DNA from: Phycisphaerales bacterium
Lineage (GTDB): Bacteria > Planctomycetota > Phycisphaerae > Phycisphaerales > UBA1924
Direction of reading: 5' to 3'
DNA: 64,000 bases
Assembly (NCBI GenBank): GCA_020846975.1
Contig: JADLCX010000023.1
Location: 1-64,000, forward strand
Shown: positions 1 through 8,667 of the stretch, piece by piece
How the letters are laid out: each line of letters begins with the position of its first letter
Numbering within the stretch: the stretch's first letter is position 1
Notes under the pieces: generated by a model
Told to the model about the DNA's origin: nothing
Databases searched by the model: none
The model's input: the letters and a program-made list of their open reading frames with translations, nothing else
Position numbers and translations under genes: made by a program

Positions 1-36
1 CAACGCCTCCCGCGCATCCAACTTCGTCAGGTCCAT
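1..36 (-). CDS. 5' end of a gene running off the left edge (product unknown)
   Basis: An ATG on the minus strand at 36-34 opens a frame through to the window edge, giving 12 residues, MDLTKLDAREAL. A good Shine-Dalgarno, GGGAGG, lies about 7 nt upstream on the same strand. It follows the large exported protein gene in the same direction with a gap of about 90 nt, so it may be the next gene of the MoxR/VWA operon. Too little protein is visible to name a family. Confidence 0.55.
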   Translation of the reverse strand, partial: MDLTKLDAREAL

Positions 37-126
37 CCTTGAACCTCCCGTCCCCACCCCGCCACGCCGGCATCCCGCCAGCCATGCTTCTGTCATCGGT
101 CGCCACCATAATCGTGGACTACACCC

Positions 127-3100
127 TCATGCACGAACACGAGCCGACGCCAGGCCGACCCAGCGCTCGACCATCGTGCGCAACCCCTGCGTGTCGCCCG
201 CGGCGGTGTGCGTTCCGTTGGCGGGACCGAAGAACTTGAGTTCAATCTCCTGAATCGCCCCAGTCAGATCTCTGCGTTCATTCTCCGCCAGCGAAAGGTC
301 GGGCACCGTCGCGATCCGTTGCAACAACGCCACGGCGCTGATCGGCGTGAGATGCTCGGGCACCGTGAACGCTGGGGCGGGCGCGGCGGTCGCACGGGTC
401 CGCTTCGTCCTGTATCGCCACGCCAGAATCGCGCCGAGAAAGAGCGCGACGCCGCCGACGAGAACGACCACCCAGTTTCCCGAAGCGGGAGCCGCCAGCC
501 GAATCGGCACGGACGCCGCGCACGCGACGATATCCGCATCGGCGTATTGCTTGTTCGTCAGCTTGATCCCCCGCGGCGAGTTTGCCACCAGCGTCGGGAA
601 CGTGAAACTCTCACCCTCGCGATCGGCCGCGGCGGCGAGCTCGATCGTCCACGTGCGTTCGCACTTGGGCACGACCGCATCGCCGGACGTATCCAGGTCG
701 GTGATGGTTAGCCCGTGATCGTCGGTCCTGGTGATCCTTATCCCCGCCGATGTGATCGGCGTGAGGTCAAGCAGATCGGAGATCGGCGGGATGACCCCGG
801 CCGCGACCGCGCGGACATCGAGTTTGGCGGTCGCGTGGTCCATCGCGCGGGCATCCAGAGTCTGTTCGATCTCCAGTCCATCCGGCAACGCTCGGCGCGG
901 TTCGACGCGCGCGTCGATCAACTGCACCGTGGTTGCCACCGGCAGCATGACGTAGCCTCGCCCGTCGGTGAAATCGAGGTCCATCCTGATCGGCGGTATC
1001 CGGTCGACCGAGGCGTCCTTCGCGCGAAGCATGATGAACGCGAGCGGGTGCTGCTCCCAACCGCCCCCATCGCGGGCGACACCCATGGGAGGCGTGTTCG
1101 GCTTGTTGAACGTGACCGACACGACCTCGAAGCGCTCCGAGAGCGCCTCTCGGATCTTCTTCTCCAACTCGTCCTTGTAATCGACGGGCTGACCGGTCAT
1201 GGGGTGGTACTGCTGGTTCTGGATGTACTTGCCAAAGCCTCCGCTCTCGCGAGAGACCGCCCGCGTCGACCAGACCGCCAGAGTCACCCCGAACGGCTCC
1301 TTGCTTCCGACCGTGGTCTCGCCGGAAACCGCGAGCACAAGCTCAACCTCGGTCTTGAGATCGTTGTAGTACGCCAGGGTCTTGCGCACCGCGGCCCCTT
1401 CCGGGTGCTCGCCGATCACTCGGCAGGCGTTCGTGAGGAACCGCACCTTCAGCTCCGGCGCGAGCGTCTGAAGGGAGTTGGTGATCTCCTTGGCGAACAG
1501 TCCGATGTGGCGGTCGCGCATCGCGTCAGGGAGCCTGTTGATCGCGGCAACCACCCGGTCAACCTGGTTGTCGTCGGGCTGGTCCTGACGGGTCAGAAAG
1601 CCGAGATCGCTCGCACCCAGCGCGGAAGCAACCCAGTGCGAATAGACCAGCGAGCTCGGCTGAGCCTTGCCGGCCCGGAGATCGGCAACATACAGGTCCG
1701 CCGCGGCCTGATACCCGGAAAAGGCCTGTTCGCGCAGACCCGCGTACGTGGCCAACTCGACCTTCTGGCCGTAGAGAAACTCCGCCTTGTCGAAGCGAAG
1801 GTCGGCCATGAGTACCGCGGCACGCCAGGACCCGGGTTCTCCGGCAAGCGCGGCTTCGGCGAGTTCGGCGGCGACGTCGTAGCCGCGTATCACCTCGGCC
1901 GCGATCTGGCGGTCGTTGCGCTTGGTGCCCGCTTCCTGTTGAACGCGCGCGTTGCGCCAGATCGAACCCAGCCGTTTTCGCATGGTGTCGCAAAGCTCGA
2001 TCGTGACCTGGGGCGGGATTGCCTTGATCGGACCGAAGACGGCGGCGATGTCCGCGGGATCGAAAACCTCGGCCTGACTGTGGCTGGCCGAGAAGGCGGC
2101 GACCAGCGACGACGGGCTTGCCTGCTTCAGCCCGGCCTTGCGGAACTCGGCGAGCAGGGTGCCGAGTTGCTCCAGGAATCGCTTCTGCTTCGCACGCGTC
2201 AGCGGGATGCCGCCGTCGTACCCGCCCCCCCCATAGCCTCCGTAGTACGCGCCGCCGTAGTAGCGAGCGCGGCCGTACATGTTGTAGGCGTACTCCTCCT
2301 CGTACCCCGACCGGCCGCCCTGCGCGTAGTTGGGCCATGCCGCGATAACGCTGTCGGCAATCTTCTGGGCTCGTTCCTTGTCCACCGCAACCAGGGGCCG
2401 GACCATCTCCAGCACCCCGTCGATGTCCCCCGATCCGCCCGCCACGCCGGCGGTCATCAGTTCGAGCCTCGCCGCGAGTCCGGCATCGCCCGCCCGCAGC
2501 CACGCCGCGCTCGGCAGGCATTCCGTAAGCTGCTCCGAGGGAACGACCTGCACGCGTTCGTCCTCGCGGTTCTGCTGCGGCATCTGCTGCATCTGCTTGG
2601 TGAACTCGAGCTCATCCACGATCGAGAGCGCCATCATGTCGAGCGCCTTCCCGTACTGCGGGAGACGCTCGCCCGCGCTCTCGACGATGGCCGTGCCGAT
2701 CCGCTTGAGCCGCCGAAGCGCCTTCACACGGTCCTCAACGGGGCGCATCTGGGCCTTGGCGTTGCGGGCGCGGTTGTTGGCCTTCTCGACCAGCGCCCAC
2801 CCGAGATCGGGACCGCCCTCGAACAAGCCTCGCATCCATGCATCGCCCACCTCCTCCGGAACCTGCTCGATGAACCCCAACGCGCGGCCGATCGCGGCGC
2901 TGCGCTCGGCGGCGGGCGCTTTCGGAAGCGCGAGCACCTCCAGGCAGAGATCCCAGCACTTCCGGATCGTTGCCGACTTCTCGCCCTGATCGGCCTTGCG
3001 CGCGGCCAGCCCCTGGAAGTACATCGCGTGCAGGTTCAGAAGCTTCGCGTTCTCGTCTTTCCTCGCTTGTTCGAGCGGATCGAGAAACGGCTGGGCCTCG

Positions 3101-4038
3101 ACCGGCAGACCCGCCGCCATCAGGAGGCTCGCGGCCCGCTGACGAGACGCCGGCTCGGTCCCTCCGAAATGGCTCGTTCCCTTCCGCAGCATGAGCCCGA
3201 CGTGGCCCGGATCGGCTCCGCGCGCCACCGCGGCCTTGAGCATCTGACCGAGGGAGGTGATCTGTTTGTCGGTCAGTTCGCCGGGGCTGGCATCGGCGAT
3301 GTACAGAATCTCGTCGGGCACGATGGCCGAGTCTCCCGCGAGGCGGGTCAGGATGTGCTGGTAGAGCGCGGCGGAATCCTCGCCCGCTTTCTCCGTCAGG
3401 AAAGCCTTGACGTCGGGCCAGTGCCCCGCGACGACATGAAGTCGAAACTTGTCCGCGGCTCTCCGTTCACCCTTGGTCAGCTTCTTCGGCTTGGTCTTCT
3501 CGGCGTCGGTCGCCACGCTCGGAACGTCGCCGCCCGGCGCGGCTGCCCCGGGCTGTCCCATCTCGGCGCGACTCATGGCCGCCGCGATCATCGCTCGCAC
3601 GGCCTCCGGGTCTTCCCCGATCCCGCCAACCTCTACGCCGCCGCCTTCCGAATCGTCGCTCGGGACTGCCCCGTCAGGCTGATCCGGCTTGTCGTCGTCG
3701 GAGGTATCCGGTGGGTTGATAACCTCCTCGCGGGCATCCGCCGCGAGCTTCGCGCGAGCCTTGAGCACCGTCTCGGGCGTGCGGGTGAAGTCCAGTGTGA
3801 AGATGTAGCGGCCCAGCGGAGTCTTGGGTTTGGGTGGCTGGTCCTCGCCTGGCCCGCGCCCTCCGCGACCCATCATCATCTGCTCGTCATCATCCTCGGC
3901 CTCGTCCTCCATCTCTCCCACGGGAGGCCGCTGGCCATACCGCACGGGCGGCGCGTACCGGATGCTCGAAATCTGCGCAAGGGCTTCGGCGCCGAGGGCA
4001 CAGAGCAGAACGGCCAAGCAGAGCGTGATCAATCGCAT
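127..4038 (-). CDS. Very large exported protein at the end of the MoxR/VWA operon
   Basis: A 1303-residue protein. It opens with a clear signal peptide (hydrophobic core LITLCLAVLLCALGAEALAQ) and has one hydrophobic segment near the C-terminus (WVVVLVGGVALFLGAILAW) followed by an Arg/Lys-rich stretch, so it is probably periplasmic with a C-terminal anchor. Residues about 40-75 are acidic and Met/Gly-rich. A Tyr/Gly low-complexity patch sits near residue 590. The long middle looks helical and repeat-like (Ala/Leu-rich, TPR-like), and the last third looks like beta-rich Ig-type domains. It lies 87 nt after the TPR-like gene. By position it takes the place of BatD/BatE-type large exported proteins of Bat operons, but I see no signature proving that family. 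Function unknown. Confidence 0.85.
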   Translation of the reverse strand: MRLITLCLAVLLCALGAEALAQISSIRYAPPVRYGQRPPVGEMEDEAEDDDEQMMMGRGGRGPGEDQPPKPKTPLGRYIFTLDFTRTPETVLKARAKLAADAREEVINPPDTSDDDKPDQPDGAVPSDDSEGGGVEVGGIGEDPEAVRAMIAAAMSRAEMGQPGAAAPGGDVPSVATDAEKTKPKKLTKGERRAADKFRLHVVAGHWPDVKAFLTEKAGEDSAALYQHILTRLAGDSAIVPDEILYIADASPGELTDKQITSLGQMLKAAVARGADPGHVGLMLRKGTSHFGGTEPASRQRAASLLMAAGLPVEAQPFLDPLEQARKDENAKLLNLHAMYFQGLAARKADQGEKSATIRKCWDLCLEVLALPKAPAAERSAAIGRALGFIEQVPEEVGDAWMRGLFEGGPDLGWALVEKANNRARNAKAQMRPVEDRVKALRRLKRIGTAIVESAGERLPQYGKALDMMALSIVDELEFTKQMQQMPQQNREDERVQVVPSEQLTECLPSAAWLRAGDAGLAARLELMTAGVAGGSGDIDGVLEMVRPLVAVDKERAQKIADSVIAAWPNYAQGGRSGYEEEYAYNMYGRARYYGGAYYGGYGGGGYDGGIPLTRAKQKRFLEQLGTLLAEFRKAGLKQASPSSLVAAFSASHSQAEVFDPADIAAVFGPIKAIPPQVTIELCDTMRKRLGSIWRNARVQQEAGTKRNDRQIAAEVIRGYDVAAELAEAALAGEPGSWRAAVLMADLRFDKAEFLYGQKVELATYAGLREQAFSGYQAAADLYVADLRAGKAQPSSLVYSHWVASALGASDLGFLTRQDQPDDNQVDRVVAAINRLPDAMRDRHIGLFAKEITNSLQTLAPELKVRFLTNACRVIGEHPEGAAVRKTLAYYNDLKTEVELVLAVSGETTVGSKEPFGVTLAVWSTRAVSRESGGFGKYIQNQQYHPMTGQPVDYKDELEKKIREALSERFEVVSVTFNKPNTPPMGVARDGGGWEQHPLAFIMLRAKDASVDRIPPIRMDLDFTDGRGYVMLPVATTVQLIDARVEPRRALPDGLEIEQTLDARAMDHATAKLDVRAVAAGVIPPISDLLDLTPITSAGIRITRTDDHGLTITDLDTSGDAVVPKCERTWTIELAAAADREGESFTFPTLVANSPRGIKLTNKQYADADIVACAASVPIRLAAPASGNWVVVLVGGVALFLGAILAWRYRTKRTRATAAPAPAFTVPEHLTPISAVALLQRIATVPDLSLAENERRDLTGAIQEIELKFFGPANGTHTAAGDTQGLRTMVERWVGLASARVRA

Positions 4039-4125
4039 ACAGACTTTCCCGCGTTACACCGGTTCCGGCGCCAAACACTGGCTGCACCAGTCCACTCGCC
4101 ATGAGAACAAGACCATCGGGCAGGA

Positions 4126-4857
4126 TCACGAGCCCTTGCCGTGATTCACGGCATCCGAGGCCGAGTTGCTGTTGATTTCTTTTCGGTTGTCGCTCGGCTT
4201 CTTCCCGTTGCCCTTGCACTGGCTCAACCGCTGCTCCCGCTTCTTCTGGCAGCAGCCGCTCTTGCAGTTGCACTTCTTTGGTAGCGGCCTGGCCTTCAGT
4301 TCGTTCAGGTCCATCTGCTCAAGCCGGATAACCGCCTCGAGGTTCTTCTTGGCATCTTCAACCCGTGCGTCGTCCACGCCGGATTCGGCGAGCAACCGGT
4401 AGTTCTGTCGGGCTTTCTCGGTCTCGGGCTTCCACTCCTCCTCCGTCGCGCCCTCCAGCCGCATCACCCACGCGGTGTAGTACGACGACTCCGCCGTGGT
4501 CGCCCGCAACTCGTCGATCACCGCCTGCCTCGGATGGTCGGAGGCGATCTCTCGATCGAGCATCGCGTCCAGGTCGCTCGACGCACCCAGCAGATCGCCG
4601 CTCTCCAGCTTTGCTTTGGCCGCGGCGAGGTCGATCCGTGTTCTCGCGTCAAGATCGTCCGTCGGCAGCGCGTTCCTCGCCAGTTCAAGCTCGTCGATCG
4701 CCTTCTGCCAGTCTTCTCCGGTCGTGGCAAGGCCCGCCAACCTGATGTGCACCCGCGAGTCGTCCCTCGCGAGCATCCGTTGACCCGGCCCATAGTGCAG
4801 CGCCACAACGACAACCGGCGCCAAAGCCCACAGAATCCAGAATGCGCGGCGCTTCAT
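4126..4857 (-). CDS. Membrane-anchored TPR-like protein with a cysteine-rich tail
   Basis: A 243-residue protein. The N-terminus has one membrane segment (FWILWALAPVVVVALHY), so it is anchored with the rest outside the cytoplasm. Residues about 35-185 are helical with TPR-like spacing (WQKAIDELELARNALP; KARQNYRLLAESG), as in BatE-type partners of VWA proteins. The tail, from about residue 190, contains KKCNCKSGCCQKK and a further Cys inside a Lys-rich segment, which looks able to bind metal or nucleic acid. The ATG overlaps the stop of the upstream VWA gene by 4 nt (ATGA), so the two are translationally coupled. The TPR assignment is from helical pattern only. Confidence 0.75.
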   Translation of the reverse strand: MKRRAFWILWALAPVVVVALHYGPGQRMLARDDSRVHIRLAGLATTGEDWQKAIDELELARNALPTDDLDARTRIDLAAAKAKLESGDLLGASSDLDAMLDREIASDHPRQAVIDELRATTAESSYYTAWVMRLEGATEEEWKPETEKARQNYRLLAESGVDDARVEDAKKNLEAVIRLEQMDLNELKARPLPKKCNCKSGCCQKKREQRLSQCKGNGKKPSDNRKEINSNSASDAVNHGKGS

Positions 4858-5873
4858 GCGATCGCTCCTTGAGAGATTGCCCGTTCAGACCGTCCAGGTG
4901 ATTGTTGGCTCGCCTTCCCCGGCCGGGCTTTTCGCAGCCCGAACGCCCCCAGCAACGGCGAGACCGCGGCGATCGCCGCCGCCCCACCGCCGACCGCAAC
5001 CAGCGCGATCGTCCTGAGCCGGGTCGCCCGATCCTCCCGGAGATTCATCATGGTCAGAGACCTCAACGTCGAGGTCGGAAGGTGCGTCGCGTTGCCATCG
5101 TGGTAGACGCCGCGGATCTGTGCCGCCAGTTGCTTGAGCGACGCCGCGTCCTGACGGGAGAGCGAGTCGCCGACATTCGACGCGCGATACGGGTTTCCGA
5201 TCCCGATCACCAGGGCGTCACCGATCGACGGCGGCAACTCGGGGCGCCCCGACGGCGGAAGCGAATCCCCATCGCTCACGACCACCAGCGTCGCCGAACC
5301 GGGCCGCCACGGCTCCGCGACCTTCGCCGCGGCCTTGATCCCCTCGTACATGTTGGTCTTGCCTTCCTTGAACGCCTGGGCGAGCGGAAGGTCGTACAGG
5401 ATGTTGTTCACGACGTTCAGATCGGTCGTGTCGAGCACCACCGGCCGGGCCGACGAGTAGAACGCGACAACTGTCACCCGCGTCTGCCGCATGTCGAGCC
5501 TCGTCAGGATCGACTGGAGCACATCGGCGGCACGGTGCTGCCGGGTCTTGCGGCCCTCCGGCCCGGCATCCTGGACGTACATGCTCGGCGAGACATCCAG
5601 CGCGATCACCAGATGCCGATCGGGAATCTTCTTGTACTGAAGATCGACGGGCGTGCCATCGATCGAGAGCAGCGTCAGCAGGCCCCAGCACGCCGCGGCC
5701 GCGCCGATCGCCCGCACGAACGGCACCGCCACGACCCACGCGCGCCGCCCGGTCGGTCCGAACGCCAACCTCGCAACCCGTGCGACTCGGCGGCCGTGCC
5801 ACCACTCCGCGAGCAAGCACGCCACCAGGACCGACGCTGAAACGGCGAGGATGATGGGAGGTGTCAGGGACAT
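4854..5873 (-). CDS. VWA-domain membrane protein (BatB-like)
   Basis: A 339-residue protein. It has an N-terminal membrane segment (IILAVSASVLVACLLAEWW), a second near residues 50-70, then a von Willebrand factor A domain. The metal-ion (MIDAS) motif DVSPS is at residues 93-97, preceded by HLVIALD, and TLVVVSDGDSLP supplies the third MIDAS acid. A last hydrophobic segment (RTIALVAVGGGAAAIAAVSPLLGAFGL) ends the protein. This layout (TM-TM-VWA-TM) is that of BatA/BatB proteins, which sit in the inner membrane next to MoxR ATPases. It starts 18 nt after the preceding VWA gene, as a tandem pair typical of Bat operons. The exact job of such complexes is not settled. Confidence 0.9.
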   Translation of the reverse strand: MSLTPPIILAVSASVLVACLLAEWWHGRRVARVARLAFGPTGRRAWVVAVPFVRAIGAAAACWGLLTLLSIDGTPVDLQYKKIPDRHLVIALDVSPSMYVQDAGPEGRKTRQHRAADVLQSILTRLDMRQTRVTVVAFYSSARPVVLDTTDLNVVNNILYDLPLAQAFKEGKTNMYEGIKAAAKVAEPWRPGSATLVVVSDGDSLPPSGRPELPPSIGDALVIGIGNPYRASNVGDSLSRQDAASLKQLAAQIRGVYHDGNATHLPTSTLRSLTMMNLREDRATRLRTIALVAVGGGAAAIAAVSPLLGAFGLRKARPGKASQQSPGRSERAISQGAIA

Positions 5874-5891
5874 TCCAGTTCCAGTCCGGGC

Positions 5892-6818
5892 TCACCACGG
5901 GGTGTAGCGGAGACCGAGCAACGAGAGCACGTAAAGAGAAAGAAGCCCCAGGCCCGAGGCGGCAAAGGGCAGGAAAAAGTCGATGGACTCGCGTTGCGAT
6001 TGCTTGATCCGCACCTTGTGCATGCGGCCGATGTGGTCAAAGACCGAAGTAAGCGAATCGAGGTTCGTCGCGCTGAACACTTCACCGCCGGTCGGAGCGA
6101 CAACCTCGCTGAGCTGCGCGGGTGGCGCCCCATCGCCAACATGTATGGCGTAAACAACCACACCATTGGCCGACAGTTCGTTCCCGACAATCGTGGACTG
6201 CCCGCCCCCGAGGTCGGATGAGAACCCGTCCGTCAGAAGCACGATCAGCCGATCGCCATCGGGCAGCTCGGCGAGCACGCCGTTGCAGAACCTCAGGGCG
6301 TTGCCCACGCGGGTGGAACTCAACGCCGACGGCAGTGTCTCGGGATCAAGAAACGGCGTGGCGTTGCGTATCGCCGATGTGTCCCTGGTCAACGGGCACC
6401 AGCGCACGACCGAACCGCCGAAGATCGTCAGCCCCATGGCATCACCGGGGCGTTGTCGCGTGAAGTGGTCGATCGCGGCCATCGCCGTCTTGTACCGGCT
6501 GGCCCCGTCGGGCGAGCTCGACATCGGGCTCGACATGCTGCCCGAAACGTCAAGGCACAACTCGATGTTGGTCAGCACGCGCTCCTGCCCCGGCGGCCCG
6601 AGCCCCTTCGGCCCCGCGATCAGCGCAATCGCGGCCAGAAGCAGAGCGCTCGGAAGCAGGTTGGCGGCCAGCAGGAGTTTCGGAACCACCCTCGCACGCC
6701 GTAGAGTATGGTGGTCGAACGGCAGAGCGACCCGATGCCCCGTGCGGCGAACCTCCCACACCGCCAACGCCAGAGGGATCGCCGCCAGCAGAAGCACCCA
6801 CGGATGAGAGAAGGTCAC
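5892..6818 (-). CDS. VWA-domain membrane protein (BatA-like)
   Basis: A 308-residue protein. I place the start at GTG 6818-6816 because GGGAGGT lies 6-7 nt upstream and the GTG shares 4 nt (GTGA) with the stop of the preceding gene. Upstream residues in the same frame lack protein character. The N-terminus has two membrane segments (HPWVLLLAAIPLALAVW and about residues 50-68). The VWA domain follows with MIDAS motif DVSGS at residues 90-94 and LIVLLTDGFSSD later. The C-terminus has a last membrane segment (FAASGLGLLSLYVLSLLGL). It is the first of two consecutive VWA genes, in the order MoxR, DUF58, coupling protein, VWA, VWA. Confidence 0.9.
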   Translation of the reverse strand: MTFSHPWVLLLAAIPLALAVWEVRRTGHRVALPFDHHTLRRARVVPKLLLAANLLPSALLLAAIALIAGPKGLGPPGQERVLTNIELCLDVSGSMSSPMSSSPDGASRYKTAMAAIDHFTRQRPGDAMGLTIFGGSVVRWCPLTRDTSAIRNATPFLDPETLPSALSSTRVGNALRFCNGVLAELPDGDRLIVLLTDGFSSDLGGGQSTIVGNELSANGVVVYAIHVGDGAPPAQLSEVVAPTGGEVFSATNLDSLTSVFDHIGRMHKVRIKQSQRESIDFFLPFAASGLGLLSLYVLSLLGLRYTPW

Positions 6819-7744
6819 GCCGCACCTCCCACCGGAACCGATGGCGGAGCCTTGACATCCGATGCGGGCAAGGCCGTCTCGGCGCTGTCGAGTCGAACAA
6901 CCCCCACACGCCGGTAGGGTTCGAGCATGGCGGCCACATCCGGGGCCCTCTCCGTCGAGTTCCTCGGGCCGTGCAGCCACGCCTCAACGCCGCGCAGAAT
7001 CTCGCCGCCGATCGGGTGTCGCCGAAGCTCGTGCAGGGCTTCCACCGTGGACCGCTGCGCAAGGCCGAGCCGGTCTCTCCAGTGCGCGATGAGCAGCCGT
7101 TCGAGCCTGGCGAGGTCTTCGACTCCGGCGAGTCCCTCGATGGCCGCCTCCACCAGCGGCCGCAACTGGTCCGCGAGCGTGAGCGGAGCGATGACGGTTG
7201 CCGTCGCCGCAACCTTGCGTCGGCGCGTCAGGCGTCGGAAGATCACCACCGCGAGCGGGAACATCCAAATCGCACCGAGCACGATCAGACCGAGCCGATA
7301 CGGCCCAAGCCGCGGCAGGCCCAGCCCCGGGCTTCCAACAAGCTCGCCGCCGTGATCCTCGGGGAGAATCCCCACAACCTCGATGATCGCCTCGGGCTCA
7401 TCCGCGAGCGAGCCGCCGTCGGCTCTTTCCAGCGCATCGCGAAGGTCGTACCGACCGGGCCGCACGCCGATGTACCGGAGGTCGTACAGGATCGCCGATC
7501 CGTCCGCCGCACTCGACGCGATCCTGATGACAACGGGCGACTTGTTGTTGAACGGTCGCGCCCGCAACTCTCGCGCGGATCGGTAGATCAGTTTCCCCTC
7601 GATGCCCACGTTGACGCCATCCGGCACCGCCGCCGCGACGCTTCCCCCGCCCGTGGTCGGTTGCTGTGCGCCGGTCGCCGCGACCAAGCCCAGCAAGGCG
7701 ACGAAAAAGCACAGAACACGAGCGTTGGCTCGGATGAGAATCAT
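6815..7744 (-). CDS. DUF4381-like exported membrane protein of the Bat operon
   Basis: A 309-residue protein. A signal peptide ends near ATGAQQ, an extracytoplasmic part follows to about residue 150, then a membrane segment (YRLGLIVLGAIWMFPLAVVIF) with the basic flank RRLTRRRK, and a helical cytoplasmic part (LERLLIAHWRDRLGL, ALHELRRHPIGGEILRGVEAWLHG). In Bat operons this position, between the DUF58 and VWA genes, is usually held by a DUF4381-type protein, and the C-terminal pattern agrees with that. I have not verified the family. It overlaps the DUF58 gene by 4 nt and the next VWA gene by 4 nt, so all three are probably translated as a coupled set. Confidence 0.8.
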   Translation of the reverse strand: MILIRANARVLCFFVALLGLVAATGAQQPTTGGGSVAAAVPDGVNVGIEGKLIYRSARELRARPFNNKSPVVIRIASSAADGSAILYDLRYIGVRPGRYDLRDALERADGGSLADEPEAIIEVVGILPEDHGGELVGSPGLGLPRLGPYRLGLIVLGAIWMFPLAVVIFRRLTRRRKVAATATVIAPLTLADQLRPLVEAAIEGLAGVEDLARLERLLIAHWRDRLGLAQRSTVEALHELRRHPIGGEILRGVEAWLHGPRNSTERAPDVAAMLEPYRRVGVVRLDSAETALPASDVKAPPSVPVGGAA

Positions 7745-8637
7745 CGCGCGACCCTCCCCGCGCCCGAACGCACGCTCAGCGCGCGACGCAGCGGAACGAC
7801 GATCGGCTCATCGGTCCGGATCGCCACGTAATCGACCCCCGCCTCCACAAGCTCCCGCCCCAGTATCGACGGCCCCGAATCACCGCGGGCCGACCGGCTT
7901 CCAAAGAACCTCGTGCGCCCCGACACCAGGAACTCTCTCCCGGTCTCGGCCTCGACCCCGCGCACGAACCCCGCGCGCAATCCCCCGAGTTCGGCCGGAT
8001 CGATCATCTGAACGACCAGGCAATCGTGGCGCTGTCGGAACCGCTTGATCGCGCTCACCGCCCCCGGCGCGTGAAGATCGCTGATCACGATCAACAGGCT
8101 CGTGCGGTCGGCCAGTTCCTCCACGCGCTCGATCCGCTCGGTGAGCAGCGTTGTCTCCGCAACTGCCGGTTCCCGCAACGCGTCGATCCATCGCCACAAC
8201 TGTGTCCGCACCAGTGTCGGAGGCGGGATCACCGGTCGATCGCCGCCGCTGATCAGCGAGACCGGGCTGCGACGCCGGAACGCTACGGTCGCCAGTGCGC
8301 CCCCGATCCACACCGCCGCCGCGTGTTTCGAGACGGGAACGCTCGAAACACCCATCGAAGCGGAAGTGTCAACGATGATGTACACAGGAACACGCTTGGG
8401 AGCCTCGTAGTCCTTGACGTGGTACCGCCCTGTCCTGGCGGTGACCTTCCAGTCGATCGAGCGGATCGAATCGCCGATCACGTAAGTCCTGGACTGCGCG
8501 TAATCGATCCCGGGCCCGACGAAGCGGGATGTGTCGCTTCCGTAGGTCAGGTCATCGGCGAGCCGCCGGACCACCAGCTCGAACTGGCGGGCGCCGAGCT
8601 CGAACGGTGAATCGAGGATTTCCGTGGTTGGCGTCAC
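7741..8637 (-). CDS. DUF58 domain protein (MoxR-associated)
   Basis: A 298-residue soluble protein. The DUF58 signature is clear: YVIGDSIRSIDWKVTARTG near residues 52-70, VKDYEAPKR, then a VWA-like fold opening with DTSASM at residues 90-95 and a later LLIVISDLHAPG. DUF58 proteins are almost always encoded next to MoxR ATPases and are thought to be their partners or substrates. The gene starts 30 nt after moxR and overlaps the next gene by 4 nt (ATGA). Confidence 0.92.
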   Translation of the reverse strand: MTPTTEILDSPFELGARQFELVVRRLADDLTYGSDTSRFVGPGIDYAQSRTYVIGDSIRSIDWKVTARTGRYHVKDYEAPKRVPVYIIVDTSASMGVSSVPVSKHAAAVWIGGALATVAFRRRSPVSLISGGDRPVIPPPTLVRTQLWRWIDALREPAVAETTLLTERIERVEELADRTSLLIVISDLHAPGAVSAIKRFRQRHDCLVVQMIDPAELGGLRAGFVRGVEAETGREFLVSGRTRFFGSRSARGDSGPSILGRELVEAGVDYVAIRTDEPIVVPLRRALSVRSGAGRVAR

Positions 8638-8667
8638 GCGATCGGTCCCGGCCCGCGGCCCCCGGTC

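Noticed and set aside
715..4104. A 1129-residue plus-strand frame opposite the giant exported protein
   Set aside because: It is the reverse of a gene with a clear signal peptide and ribosome site, and its product is Arg/Asp/His-rich with no domain pattern.
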